Positions 1 to 8,446 of a DNA stretch of 64,000 nucleotides are shown one piece after another. Each line of letters begins with the position of its first letter. The stretch's first letter is position 1. The position numbers and the translations under genes were made by a program. The notes below the pieces were generated by a model, which saw only the letters and a program-made list of their open reading frames with translations, searched no databases and was not told the DNA's origin. The stretch spans positions 62,001-126,000 of the forward strand of contig JAGCWA010000002.1 of NCBI GenBank assembly GCA_017962085.1. The letters run 5' to 3'. This DNA is from Paludibacteraceae bacterium. Its GTDB lineage: Bacteria > Bacteroidota > Bacteroidia > Bacteroidales > Paludibacteraceae.

Positions 1-1815
1 TCCGCTATGGATTTCGATGATATATTGCTCTATACGAACATCTTATTCCGTGATTTTCCGGAGGTTTTGGAGCAATACCAGGAGATTTTCCAGTTCATTT
101 TGGTGGACGAGTACCAGGATACGAACTTCGCCCAACATCTTGTTGTGAAGAAGTTGGCGGACAAGCATCACCATGTCTGCGTGGTGGGAGACGATGCCCA
201 AAGCATCTACTCTTTCCGTGGGGCGAATATTGATAACATATTGAATTTCAGAAATGTTTTTTCTGATTGCAAGGTGTTCAAATTGGAACGCAACTATCGT
301 TCCACCCCTAATATCGTCAAGGTGGCGAACAGCCTGATCGCAAAGAACAAGAAGCAGTTGCAGAAGAATGTCTATTCGGAGCAGAAAGAGGGCAGTAAGG
401 TGAAGGTGGTCTGCACCTATTCGGACTTGGACGAGGCGGCTTCTGTCGCTTCACAAATCTCTTCTTTCGTCTCCTCAAGGAAATATGCTTACAAGGATAT
501 GGCGGTGCTATACCGCACGAATTCTCAGTCGCGTGTCTTCGAGGAAGCGTTGAGGAAAAGGTCTATTCCCTATGTGATCCATGGCGGTCATTCGTTTTAC
601 CAGCGCAAGGAGATCAAGGATGTCCTCTCCTACTTCCGCCTGGTTCTGAACCATGATGACGAGGAGGCTTTCCGCCGTGTTATTAATTATCCCGCAAGGG
701 GTATTGGGGATACGACCATGGCTAAGATTTCGGAGACCGCTCTGCGACTTGGCTTTTCGTATTGGGAAGTCATTGCAGACCCGTTGGGTTGTAATCTTCC
801 GGTGAATGCTGGTACGGCTACCAAATTGGCGAATTTCCGCACTTTGATTCAAGGATTGGGTGAGGATATGGAGGCTACGGATGCTTATTCCTTTACGAAG
901 AAAGTATTGGTCGATACAGGGATTCGTGCGTCATTGGAGGCTGATAAGACGACGGAAGGTATAGGCAAATTGGAGAACTTGGATGAATTGCTGAATAGTA
1001 TCCATGAGTTTTGTGAATCCAGCATGGAGGAAACGGGCGAGACTGCCACGATTTCCGACTTCCTACAGAAGGTCTCTTTGATGTCGGACATCGATGATGG
1101 CGGGGTTGATGTGGAGGACAAGGTCACATTGATGACCGTCCATGCCGCCAAGGGTTTGGAGTTCAAAAATGTCTTTGTGGTAGGTTTGGAGGAGGAGTTG
1201 TTCCCTTCTGATATGTCCCTGAAAAGTGAGGATGGCGTGGAGGAGGAACGTCGCTTGTTTTACGTGGCGATTACCCGTGCGGAGGAGAATTGCATCATCA
1301 GTTATGCGAAGTCTAGGTTTAGAAATGGGGTTACGAACGGTACGTTGCCGAGCCGTTTCCTCAAAGATATAGACGAGGATCTCTTGGATTGCCCTGAGGG
1401 TTTCCATAGCCGTCCGGAGTCCCGTGGACGTTATTCCGTGTGGGATGACGAGGAGGATTTCTCTTTCTCGAACAGAGGCGGAAGATCCTCTTTTTCAAAG
1501 CCATGGCGGGATTCCTATCGGCCTGATCCGGAGCCTATGCCCCGCTCCACCACTTATGTGGTGCCAAGGAATCTGAAACCTCTCGCAAGTGTCACCACGC
1601 CTGTGGGGAACGTCTCCGATTCCCAGCCTAAGATCCTGACGAAGGTGGGTGACATCGAGGTGGGCAATTGGGTCGAACATGAGAGGTTCGGTCGTGGAAT
1701 AGTGCTCTCGATTGAGGGCGTGGGAGGTGACACGAAGCTGACAATTAATTTCCAGAATGAAGGCGAACGTAAAATCCTGCTCAAATATGTGCGTCTGAAG
1801 AACTTAGGCAAATGA
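1..1815 (+). CDS. uvrD: UvrD/PcrA-family ATP-dependent DNA helicase, 3' part (5' end outside window)
   Basis: Superfamily 1A 3'-5' DNA helicase that unwinds DNA in excision repair and replication. The reading frame is open from the first base, and the internal Met of the MDFDD motif is not a start, so the N-terminal Walker A part lies to the left. Seen in order from that Met: DEYQDTN (motif II, about residues 34-40), VVGDDAQSIYSFRGA (motif III, about 59-73), LERNYRST (motif IV, about 93), MTVHAAKGLEF (motif V, about 380) and RRLFYVAITRAE (motif VI, about 415). The last 60 residues (VGNWVEHERFGRGIV...) match the Tudor-like tail seen in PcrA/UvrD proteins. Family assignment is firm. The choice between PcrA and UvrD as a name is arbitrary. 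Confidence 0.95.
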   Translation, partial: SAMDFDDILLYTNILFRDFPEVLEQYQEIFQFILVDEYQDTNFAQHLVVKKLADKHHHVCVVGDDAQSIYSFRGANIDNILNFRNVFSDCKVFKLERNYRSTPNIVKVANSLIAKNKKQLQKNVYSEQKEGSKVKVVCTYSDLDEAASVASQISSFVSSRKYAYKDMAVLYRTNSQSRVFEEALRKRSIPYVIHGGHSFYQRKEIKDVLSYFRLVLNHDDEEAFRRVINYPARGIGDTTMAKISETALRLGFSYWEVIADPLGCNLPVNAGTATKLANFRTLIQGLGEDMEATDAYSFTKKVLVDTGIRASLEADKTTEGIGKLENLDELLNSIHEFCESSMEETGETATISDFLQKVSLMSDIDDGGVDVEDKVTLMTVHAAKGLEFKNVFVVGLEEELFPSDMSLKSEDGVEEERRLFYVAITRAEENCIISYAKSRFRNGVTNGTLPSRFLKDIDEDLLDCPEGFHSRPESRGRYSVWDDEEDFSFSNRGGRSSFSKPWRDSYRPDPEPMPRSTTYVVPRNLKPLASVTTPVGNVSDSQPKILTKVGDIEVGNWVEHERFGRGIVLSIEGVGGDTKLTINFQNEGERKILLKYVRLKNLGK

Positions 1816-1970
1816 TTTTCTGTCATGTATTCCTTCTCGGAATCCGACAGAATGTCCGTTGTCGTGCCACTGTGTCATATTTTGGCGTGGATAAGCGGGA
1901 TGGCAAATTTTTTGATAGTTCTTTTATGAGATGCTATGTGTGTACGCTAACAATGAAAATTTAATATATA

Positions 1971-2570
1971 ATGGAAGAGAATTCAACGATGGAGAATCAA
2001 TCGCAACCGATTGAGAATGAAAACGAAGAAGTGAAGGTCGACGGATCTGTCGCTGAGGAGGCTACGGAAACGAAGACGGAGGCTCCCGAGGAGGCTGCGG
2101 CCGAGGCGGGCTCTGATGCGGATAAGGTGAAGGAACTGGAGGAGAAATGCGCTAAGTTGCATGATGACTATATCCGTTTGTACGCTGATTTCGAGAACTA
2201 TAAGAAGCAGGCGTTGAAGGCCCGTTCAGAGCTGATCAAGTCGGCTGGAGAGGGCATCTTCGCGAATATGTTGCCGCTTGTGGACGATTTCGAGCGTGCG
2301 ATGAAGGCGATGGAGAACGCTACGGAGGTCTCTTCCGTAAAGGAAGGTGTCGATCTGATTTACAACAAGTTCAACTCTTTCTTGGCTCAGAACGGTGTCA
2401 CACCGATCGAGACGCAAGGGGCTGCGTTCAATGTCGATTTTCACGAGGCTGTCACGATGATTCCTGCTCCTTCCGAGGATTTGAAGGGCAAGGTCGTCGA
2501 TTGTACTCAGAAGGGGTATATGTTGAAAGACAAGGTGCTCCGATTCGCTAAGGTTATTGTTGGACAATAA
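1971..2570 (+). CDS. grpE: GrpE, nucleotide exchange factor of DnaK
   Basis: Cytosolic co-chaperone that releases ADP from DnaK in the heat-shock folding cycle. At 199 residues it has normal length. Residues 1-55 are a Glu-rich disordered tail, followed by the long helix ([28 protein letters not shown]) and the C-terminal beta domain with FHEAVTMIP and the closing [11 protein letters not shown]. dnaJ starts 11 nt after its stop, so the two are surely co-transcribed. dnaK is not in the window. I see no TAnnTTTG box in the 155 nt upstream, so a stress-type or degenerate promoter is possible. Confidence 0.96.
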   Translation: MEENSTMENQSQPIENENEEVKVDGSVAEEATETKTEAPEEAAAEAGSDADKVKELEEKCAKLHDDYIRLYADFENYKKQALKARSELIKSAGEGIFANMLPLVDDFERAMKAMENATEVSSVKEGVDLIYNKFNSFLAQNGVTPIETQGAAFNVDFHEAVTMIPAPSEDLKGKVVDCTQKGYMLKDKVLRFAKVIVGQ

Positions 2571-2581
2571 TTTGTTACGAT

Positions 2582-3745
2582 ATGGCAAAGAGAGATTATT
2601 ATGAAGTGTTGGGAGTTTCCAAGGACGCTTCTGTTGATGAGATAAAGAAGGCCTACCGTAAATTGGCCATCCAGTATCACCCGGACAAGAATCCGGGCGA
2701 TAAGAATGCGGAGGAGAAGTTCAAGGAGGCTGCTGAGGCGTACGATGTCCTTAGTAATTCCGATAAACGAGCTCGCTATGACCAGTTTGGCCATGCGGGG
2801 TTGGATGGTTTCTCTGCGGGTGGTGGCTTCGATGGCGGCGGTATGTCTATGGAGGATATCTTCGCCCAATTCGGTAATATTTTCGGTGGCCACTTCGGTG
2901 GCGGCTTTGGTGGTTTCAGCGGCTTCGGAGGCGGTGGAGGCGGCGGAAAGAGGGTCCGCAAGGGCTCCGATTTGCGTGTCCGCGTGAAGGTGACGCTTAA
3001 GGACGTCGCTTTCGGTGTGGAGAAGAAGCTGAAGGTGAAACGTTACGTCAAATGTGCCGCATGTAACGGAAGCGGTGCGGAAGACAGTAATTCTGTCACG
3101 AAATGTACCACTTGCGGTGGCGCAGGTGTGGTGAACCGTGTCACGAACTCTCTTTTCGGTGCCATGCAGGTTCAGTCAGAGTGCCCGAACTGTAACGGTA
3201 TGGGTACGACGATCACGAAGAAATGTAAGCATTGCGGCGGAACTGGTATTGTCCAGGAGGAGGAGGTCATCCCGGTTAAGATTCCTGCCGGCGTGGCTGA
3301 CGGAATGTATTTCAGCGTGAAGGGAAAGGGCAATGCGGCTCGAAATGGCGGCATTGACGGTGACTTGCAGGTGTTGATAGAGGAAGAGCCGGATAATGAG
3401 CTTATACGCGACGAAAATGACCTTATTTACAACGCTCTGTTCTCTGTTCCGATGCTGGTGAACGGTGGTACGGCGGAAATTCCTTCGGTGGACTCTAAAG
3501 TGAAGGTGAAAATCGAGGCGGGTACGCAGCCTGGCAAGGTTTTGCGCCTGAAGGGTAAGGGTCTGCCGTCCGTCAATGGCTATGGGAACGGCGATTTGCT
3601 GGTGAATATAGGCGTCTACATACCTGAACACCTCTCGAAGGAGGAAAAGAAGATGTTCGAGGAGCTCGAGAAGTCGGAGAATATGGTTCCGACGGAAAGC
3701 GCGAAGCGTAACTTCTTGTCCAGGTTCAAGAGTATGTTCAACTAA
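2582..3745 (+). CDS. dnaJ: DnaJ, type I Hsp40 co-chaperone
   Basis: Stimulates the DnaK ATPase and hands over unfolded clients. All parts of a class I DnaJ are present in 387 residues: J-domain with HPD at residues 33-35, Gly/Phe-rich linker at about 75-120, four zinc-binding CxxCxGxG repeats ([32 protein letters not shown]), and two C-terminal beta-barrel substrate domains. It follows grpE by 11 nt. Its stop codon directly abuts the stop of the convergent regulator gene with no base between, so transcription into the neighbour is likely unless a terminator lies inside the coding region. Confidence 0.97.
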   Translation: MAKRDYYEVLGVSKDASVDEIKKAYRKLAIQYHPDKNPGDKNAEEKFKEAAEAYDVLSNSDKRARYDQFGHAGLDGFSAGGGFDGGGMSMEDIFAQFGNIFGGHFGGGFGGFSGFGGGGGGGKRVRKGSDLRVRVKVTLKDVAFGVEKKLKVKRYVKCAACNGSGAEDSNSVTKCTTCGGAGVVNRVTNSLFGAMQVQSECPNCNGMGTTITKKCKHCGGTGIVQEEEVIPVKIPAGVADGMYFSVKGKGNAARNGGIDGDLQVLIEEEPDNELIRDENDLIYNALFSVPMLVNGGTAEIPSVDSKVKVKIEAGTQPGKVLRLKGKGLPSVNGYGNGDLLVNIGVYIPEHLSKEEKKMFEELEKSENMVPTESAKRNFLSRFKSMFN

Positions 3746-4354
3746 TTAGTTGTTAAGTTGCGCACCGTATTCCTCATAGGTGTTGTCTGAATAGAATACG
3801 ATAATTTTTTTAACAATACGGGGAGAGGCTGGAATGGGTTCCGGTTTCTCCCTTTTTTCTTCCTGAGGTTGCACCGGCGTGTTCATCATTGGTTGTTTGG
3901 GTGGGTTGTTGTACATTCCGCTCCTTTGATAATCTTCTTGCCGTTGGATGGGTGCCTGTTCATACCTCGACTCGTCCCCGAAATTTTCCCTTCCTTCGTC
4001 GTTTGAATTTATCTCGTTTTCCTTGCCATATTCCTGTGGAGGTATCGGAATCTCAGGAAATAACGACTGCTGATAAGGATAACTTGGCTGCTTTTTTGTT
4101 GTATCTACCTTATTTTCAATCTGTTCGGGCGATTTTCTGTACATGTCGCCAATGCCAGAAACAAACCATTCTGGACTAATTCCTCGAAATGTGTCAAGAA
4201 TCTTCTGTATAACCTGTAAACTTGGCGCATTTCTACCGCTGAGTAGGTGGGTAACCGCCGAGGGTTGTATACCAATCAACTGCGCGAACTGAGAATTGGT
4301 CAAATTCTCCATCTTTATGATCTCCGCAATGCGTTCAGCTATCGTTTTATTCAT
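3746..4354 (-). CDS. XRE-family helix-turn-helix transcriptional regulator
   Basis: DNA-binding repressor-like protein of 202 residues. Residues 1-70 form a Cro/CI-type HTH (LTNSQFAQLIGIQPSAVTHLLSGRNAPS) followed by a short linker helix typical of Bacteroidales XRE proteins. About 100 residues of Pro/Gln/Asn-rich sequence follow, and then a short ordered tail (IVKKIIVFYSDNTYEEYG). I chose the ATG at 4354 because the longer frame begins with poorly coding AT-rich sequence, and its alternative start would lie upstream of the -7 box at 4381-4388. That box lies inside a palindrome present four times upstream, which suggests autoregulation. Regulated targets are unknown. Confidence 0.85.
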   Translation of the reverse strand: MNKTIAERIAEIIKMENLTNSQFAQLIGIQPSAVTHLLSGRNAPSLQVIQKILDTFRGISPEWFVSGIGDMYRKSPEQIENKVDTTKKQPSYPYQQSLFPEIPIPPQEYGKENEINSNDEGRENFGDESRYEQAPIQRQEDYQRSGMYNNPPKQPMMNTPVQPQEEKREKPEPIPASPRIVKKIIVFYSDNTYEEYGAQLNN

Positions 4355-4377
4355 TTTTATTTTGTAAAATGTTCGAT

Positions 4378-4389
4378 TTACAAATGTAA
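4378..4389. promoter_or_regulatory. Operator-like palindrome 1, overlapping the XRE gene -7 box
   Basis: TTACAAATGTAA. Read on the minus strand it contains TACATTTG (4381-4388), a perfect Bacteroidota -7 box (TAnnTTTG) that would drive the regulator gene 24 nt away. A repressor bound here would block that promoter. Binding by the XRE protein is inferred. Confidence 0.65.
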
Positions 4390-4401
4390 TAAATATTTTA
4401 T

Positions 4402-4413
4402 TTACCAATGTAA
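4402..4413. promoter_or_regulatory. Operator-like palindrome 2
   Basis: TTACCAATGTAA, one base different from site 1, centred 24 bp from it. The TTAC...GTAA arms are intact. Confidence 0.6.
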
Positions 4414-4435
4414 AATTATGTTTTAATTTTGTAAA

Positions 4436-4447
4436 TTACAAATGTAA
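4436..4447. promoter_or_regulatory. Operator-like palindrome 3
   Basis: TTACAAATGTAA, identical to site 1, centred 34 bp from site 2. It also carries a TAnnTTTG box on the minus strand. Confidence 0.6.
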
Positions 4448-4464
4448 AGATGTATGCAGTAGGT

Positions 4465-4476
4465 TTACAAACGTAA
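4465..4476. promoter_or_regulatory. Operator-like palindrome 4
   Basis: TTACAAACGTAA, one base different from sites 1 and 3, centred 29 bp from site 3. Together the four sites give a consensus TTACMAAYGTAA. Confidence 0.55.
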
Positions 4477-4499
4477 CCCATGTTAACCCTGATGTAAAA

Positions 4500-4860
4500 A
4501 AAGTCTTCAAGTAAGGATTCGGATCTCTGTGCCGTAATGCTCAATCGCTCGGGTTAGCAGGCTTTTTTAAACTTCCTTTTCGTGTAATGGTGGTGGCTAT
4601 CAGCTATTCATCCATTTTACGCTTGTGTAGGGTGCTTTCCCTATGCTTTTGCCCGTCTAATGTCCCATGGGTGACCGTACGCCTCCCTGGGAGGAGTAAT
4701 GCGCTGTAAGGCCAATAAATACCCTTTTTAGTCCGTTTTCCTGCGTTTTAGGCGGTTTTGTGGTATAGTACACCTGTATTTAGCCGAATTTATCCCTCTA
4801 AATGCCCCTATAAATGATGGTTTTATCCTCTCTCCGTTGGATCGTTTTCCTTATCATCAT
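4500..4860. other. Gene-free, palindrome-rich segment of higher GC
   Basis: No credible ORF on either strand. It holds several short inverted repeats: AGGG...CCCT (4629-4642), CCCATGGG (4664-4671) and CCTCCC-T-GGGAGG (4682-4694). Its base composition is like coding DNA and sharply unlike the AT-rich flank that follows at 4861-5100. It may be a structured RNA, a binding region, or the relic of a lost gene or mobile element. I see no TAnnTTTG promoter entering it and no clear terminator. Confidence 0.4.
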
Positions 4861-5470
4861 CACTTTCTTAAAGTTTTAATTTTACTTTAAATGTGTAAAT
4901 ATTTAGATTATAGTATTATACGTTTATCGTAATAAATTTTTTTGATGGTAAAATCGGTTATTTTTCCGTTTTTTGGTGAATGTGGTGATTTTATTTAAAG
5001 TTTAAATTTCAATTTTAGTATCTAATTGACTGATATATTTATTTTTATATGTATATATTCGTGTTTACAAAGTTGCATCTAAGCTTAATTTTTGTTTTGT
5101 TGTAAATGTTTACAGATGTGCATTTACAATTGTATTTTTCGTTAAAATCAGGTTGCGGATTTGTGAATCTTTATTGTAAAATTATCTATTTTACATTTGT
5201 AATAGCCTATTTTTGTGAATTTATATATTTACAAATGTGCATTATTTTTGTACTATTGGGTGGGGACTCTTTAACAGCCCTAAACTCCCCTTGTGGCTTA
5301 TATTTCTGTAAAATCGCATACGTGCGAAAATTGAATATTTCCCGTGCGATGTGAAGAGGTTTACAAATATTCGATTCTCGTGAAGTTAACTTTCAAAGAG
5401 AAAAAACGCTGATTTTCCGTGTGACGATGATAGCCGGCCTTAAATATTTTTAGGGATGCCCTATTTTTTA
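4861..5470. other. AT-rich gene-free region with scattered TTAC/GTAA palindromes
   Basis: Very AT-rich up to about 5100. It then carries sequences related to the XRE sites: TGTAAATGTTTACA (5101-5114), TACAATTGTA (5125-5134), TTACATTTGTAA (5191-5202, the exact reverse complement of site 1) and the imperfect TTACAAATGTGC (5229-5240). The 5191-5202 site contains a plus-strand TAnnTTTG box. The only long frame here (5106-5354) has poor composition and is not called as a gene. Confidence 0.45.
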
Positions 5471-5478
5471 TAAATTTG
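5471..5478 (+). promoter_or_regulatory. -7 box for recR
   Basis: TAAATTTG, matching TAnnTTTG, 31 nt before the recR start codon. The -33 region is T-rich without a clear TTG. Confidence 0.6.
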
Positions 5479-5508
5479 CATACGTATATCATATTTTAGT
5501 TGTAGAGA

Positions 5509-6120
5509 ATGGATAATCCGTGTTCTTCGATTCTTTTGGATAATGCCGTAAAAGAGTTTTCTAAATTGCCTGGCATTGGAAAGAAAACCGCATTAAGATT
5601 GGTGTTGCATTTGTTGCGCCAAAGCAGTGAGGATGTGGAGCAGTTCGGTAACGCCTTCATTACGCTACGGAATGGTATTCGGTATTGTAGGGTGTGCCAT
5701 AATATTTCCGATTCGGAGATTTGCGGTATATGTGCGGACGAGCGGCGCGACGCTTCCCAGATTTGCGTCGTGGAGAACATCAACGAGGTGATTTCCATAG
5801 AGAACACCCAGCAGTTCCACGGCCTCTATCATGTCCTTGGGGGCGTTATTTCTCCTATGGATGGTGTGGGACCTTCCGATTTGGCGATCGATGAACTGAT
5901 TGCCAGGCTGGAGGCTGGCGGCATAAAGGAGGTGATTTTGGCTTTGAGTCCGACGATGGAGGGAGACACGACCAATTTCTACCTCTATAAGAAATTGGCT
6001 AAGTATGAGGTGGAAATCACCACGATAGCCCGTGGCGTTTCTATCGGTGACGAGCTGGAGTATGCGGACGAGGTGACGTTGGGACGTTCCATCCTGAACC
6101 GAACTCCCTATAAAATGTGA
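5509..6120 (+). CDS. recR: RecR recombination mediator
   Basis: Acts with RecO (and RecF) to load RecA on SSB-coated DNA in gap repair. Standard length of 203 residues. A helix-hairpin-helix lies at the N-terminus ([12 protein letters not shown], residues 20-31), a four-Cys zinc finger at Cys60, Cys63, Cys72 and Cys75, then the Toprim domain ending in the conserved [21 protein letters not shown] segment. It heads a short co-directional cluster with a membrane protein (21 nt later) and a HAD hydrolase. Confidence 0.97.
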   Translation: MDNPCSSILLDNAVKEFSKLPGIGKKTALRLVLHLLRQSSEDVEQFGNAFITLRNGIRYCRVCHNISDSEICGICADERRDASQICVVENINEVISIENTQQFHGLYHVLGGVISPMDGVGPSDLAIDELIARLEAGGIKEVILALSPTMEGDTTNFYLYKKLAKYEVEITTIARGVSIGDELEYADEVTLGRSILNRTPYKM

Positions 6121-6141
6121 TTATTATTTAATACAGATACC

Positions 6142-6597
6142 ATGGATTGGATAAAAAAATTGACGGTTGCTTTTTGGAGCATTGTGGTCGTTGTGTTGAT
6201 CGCTGTCGCATGGGCCTTCTTCCTATACAAGGGGATGACGGTTGTGAACGACCAGTCTGACAGGATTATAGGCGAGTCTATCGCAATTCTCACCATGCTT
6301 TTGGGCATTCCTCTCTCCCTCTATCTCTATCATGTCTACACGAAGGTTAAATTGCCGAAGGAGAAGGATGAGAAGCAGATCATCAAGCATATCGTCAAAT
6401 GGTTCCTGCTGCGTATAGGCGTTGTTGTACTGGCTTTGTCGCTGAATTTCATCGCCTTTGTATCTTCCGGGTCGCAGTCCGCCTTTTTGTGCGTGGTGAT
6501 CTGTCTGGTTTTCCTTGTCTTTTTTTGCAGGCCGAACCGAGATGACCTTACTTATTTATTGAAGAATCATCAAGAAGAGGGAAAGCCATGCGAATAG
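6142..6597 (+). CDS. Four-helix membrane protein of unknown function
   Basis: Small inner-membrane protein of 151 residues with four predicted hydrophobic helices (about residues 7-31, 44-65, 87-107 and 112-130) and a charged C-terminal tail. No motif was recognised. It begins 21 nt after recR, and its last 10 nt overlap the start of the next gene, which indicates translational coupling within a recR-membrane protein-hydrolase operon. Coding status is supported by the overlap and by clean helix periodicity. Confidence 0.75.
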   Translation: MDWIKKLTVAFWSIVVVVLIAVAWAFFLYKGMTVVNDQSDRIIGESIAILTMLLGIPLSLYLYHVYTKVKLPKEKDEKQIIKHIVKWFLLRIGVVVLALSLNFIAFVSSGSQSAFLCVVICLVFLVFFCRPNRDDLTYLLKNHQEEGKPCE

Positions 6598-7058
6598 CGG
6601 TGGATTTTGACGGAACGATCGTCGAGAATTGTTTCCCTGAGATTGGGGAAGAACGTCCGTTTGCGGTGGATGTCCTGAAGAAGTTCCAGAAGGAGCAGCA
6701 CCATGTGTTGATATTGTGGACGGTCAGGAGTGGCGCATATCTCGACGAGGCGCTGAAGTGGTGCGAGGAGCGTGGATTGGTGTTCGATGCGGTCAATACG
6801 CACTATTTCGAGGAGGGGGAACCCGACGCTTCTGCCGCTTTTTCCTGCAAGGTGAATGCCCATCTCTTCATTGACGACCGTAATTTGGGTGGTATGCCGG
6901 ATTGGACGACCATCTATCACCAAGTGTCGTCAGGGAAAGCCTTTTCTATGATAATACCGGAACGGGAGGCGGATAAGCGATTGCCGAAAAATATCTTTAT
7001 CCGTTTCGGAGAATGGCTTGAGAAAATCAGGCAAGAGGTCAATGCGAGGAAACGTTAG
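6588..7058 (+). CDS. HAD-like hydrolase of the BT0820 type
   Basis: Short HAD-superfamily protein of 156 residues. The catalytic DFDGT loop is at residues 5-9 (Asp nucleophile and general acid), the motif II-like ILWTVRSG segment lies at about 43, and the FIDDRNLGG acidic motif at about 100. It resembles the small Bacteroides hydrolase BT0820, whose substrate I do not know. It overlaps the preceding membrane protein gene by 10 nt and ends about 65 nt before the convergent tilS. Confidence 0.82.
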   Translation: MRIAVDFDGTIVENCFPEIGEERPFAVDVLKKFQKEQHHVLILWTVRSGAYLDEALKWCEERGLVFDAVNTHYFEEGEPDASAAFSCKVNAHLFIDDRNLGGMPDWTTIYHQVSSGKAFSMIIPEREADKRLPKNIFIRFGEWLEKIRQEVNARKR

Positions 7059-7123
7059 GTTGCTCATCCCTCGCACATTTTTTCCACGGATTTTGTCGTA
7101 CAATACCGAACGATTTTGCTTGC

Positions 7124-8434
7124 CTATTCGATTGAAAAGATGTAGGCTTGGCGGGTTGTTTCCTCAATTCTGAACCTGTTATCGGCTCGCTCTCCCACTA
7201 TCCAGATGATTTCTCCGTCGGAGTTGGTCAGAACCCATGTATTCTCCTTTTTTGCCTGCGAATAGTGGTTGTCGATAAGGAAATCACTGGTCTTCTTACG
7301 TCCTTTCATGCCGAACGGATAGAAGTAATCTCCTGATTTGCAGATTCTTAATTGTAGAGGGAAGGAAATCTTGTCACTATCCGCATAGCAGGTCTGTTTT
7401 TCCTTCCTGATGGTCAGTTTTTCGGCTGAAATCTGGTCGATTTTCAGTTGGATGGGCAGATTTTGCACGTCATTGGGATCCTTGATCGTGAAGGAAACTT
7501 CTCTCCTTTTTTGGATGGGGACTATCTCCCACTCTGTCCTTTCACAACGCAGCTCGTATCGGCTGGAAAGGAAATGCTTCCCCGTTCCATCCATCCCTAA
7601 GCGGAGCAATTTTTGTACGACGTCGGACGAAAATCCGAAGGGACTCAGCGTTTCGTACAGGATGAATTCACTGTCCGGATTGGATAGGATGTTTTGTTTG
7701 GGGATTGTCCATCCGTTACCCTGTCGGATTATCCCTGTGAGGGCAGAAAGCTGGTGCGACACGAATTGTTCCGCCATGTGAAGGTGCGAGATGGTCTGCA
7801 TCATGTTCTGTCGGAAGGTAGGGTTGATTTCTTCCAGCATCGGAATGACCTGGTTCCTGAATTTGTTCCGCAAATAGACGCTTTCGAAGTTCGTGGAATC
7901 GTCCACATACGTTAACCCCTGCTCCTCTATGTAATCAAGGATATCTTTCTTGGTGAATTCGAGAAGTGGTCTGACGATTTCGCCCTGCACTTTTTTGATG
8001 CCGGACAATCCTTTGAGTCCAGTTCCTCGGGAGAGGTTGATCAGGAAGGTTTCGATGCTGTCGTCCGCATGATGGGCCACCGCAATGTAGTCTGCCTTCT
8101 CCCTCTCTTTCAGTTCGGCGAACCATTGGTAGCGTAGGTTTCTCGCCGCCATTTCTGTGGATATGCCTTTGAGGGCGGCGTATTCGTTGGTGTTGAAATC
8201 GATTCGGAAAAAGGGGATTTTTCGCACATTTGCTTGCGAATGTGCAAATTCTGAGTCACGATTAGCCTCTTCGTTGCGAATATGGAAGTTACAATGTGCT
8301 GCAATGCACATATAACCTTGTTTGAGCAACGAATCTAATAGTGTGATGGAGTCGGCTCCTCCGCTCAGTCCCACTATTATTTTCGCTCCTTTTGGTATCA
8401 GTTCGGCAAAGGAGCATTCCGATATTTTTCCCAT
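7124..8434 (-). CDS. tilS: TilS, tRNA(Ile)-lysidine synthetase
   Basis: Converts C34 of the tRNA-Ile CAU anticodon to lysidine so that it reads AUA, using ATP and lysine. The PP-loop SGGADS is at residues 24-29, followed by AHCNFHIRN and VAHHADDSIETFLINLSRG, both typical of TilS. The C-terminal domain (KSGDYFYPFGMKGRKKTSDFL) is complete, so this is the long form of 436 residues. It starts 12 nt after the nucleoside phosphorylase stop and shares that gene's promoter. Confidence 0.95.
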   Translation of the reverse strand: MGKISECSFAELIPKGAKIIVGLSGGADSITLLDSLLKQGYMCIAAHCNFHIRNEEANRDSEFAHSQANVRKIPFFRIDFNTNEYAALKGISTEMAARNLRYQWFAELKEREKADYIAVAHHADDSIETFLINLSRGTGLKGLSGIKKVQGEIVRPLLEFTKKDILDYIEEQGLTYVDDSTNFESVYLRNKFRNQVIPMLEEINPTFRQNMMQTISHLHMAEQFVSHQLSALTGIIRQGNGWTIPKQNILSNPDSEFILYETLSPFGFSSDVVQKLLRLGMDGTGKHFLSSRYELRCERTEWEIVPIQKRREVSFTIKDPNDVQNLPIQLKIDQISAEKLTIRKEKQTCYADSDKISFPLQLRICKSGDYFYPFGMKGRKKTSDFLIDNHYSQAKKENTWVLTNSDGEIIWIVGERADNRFRIEETTRQAYIFSIE

Positions 8435-8446
8435 CTTCTTCTATCT

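Noticed and set aside
5106..5354. 82-residue open frame in the XRE-recR gap
   Set aside because: Composition is Phe/Ile/Tyr/Cys-rich as in translated AT-rich spacer, it spans the operator-like palindromes and has no promoter in the right place.
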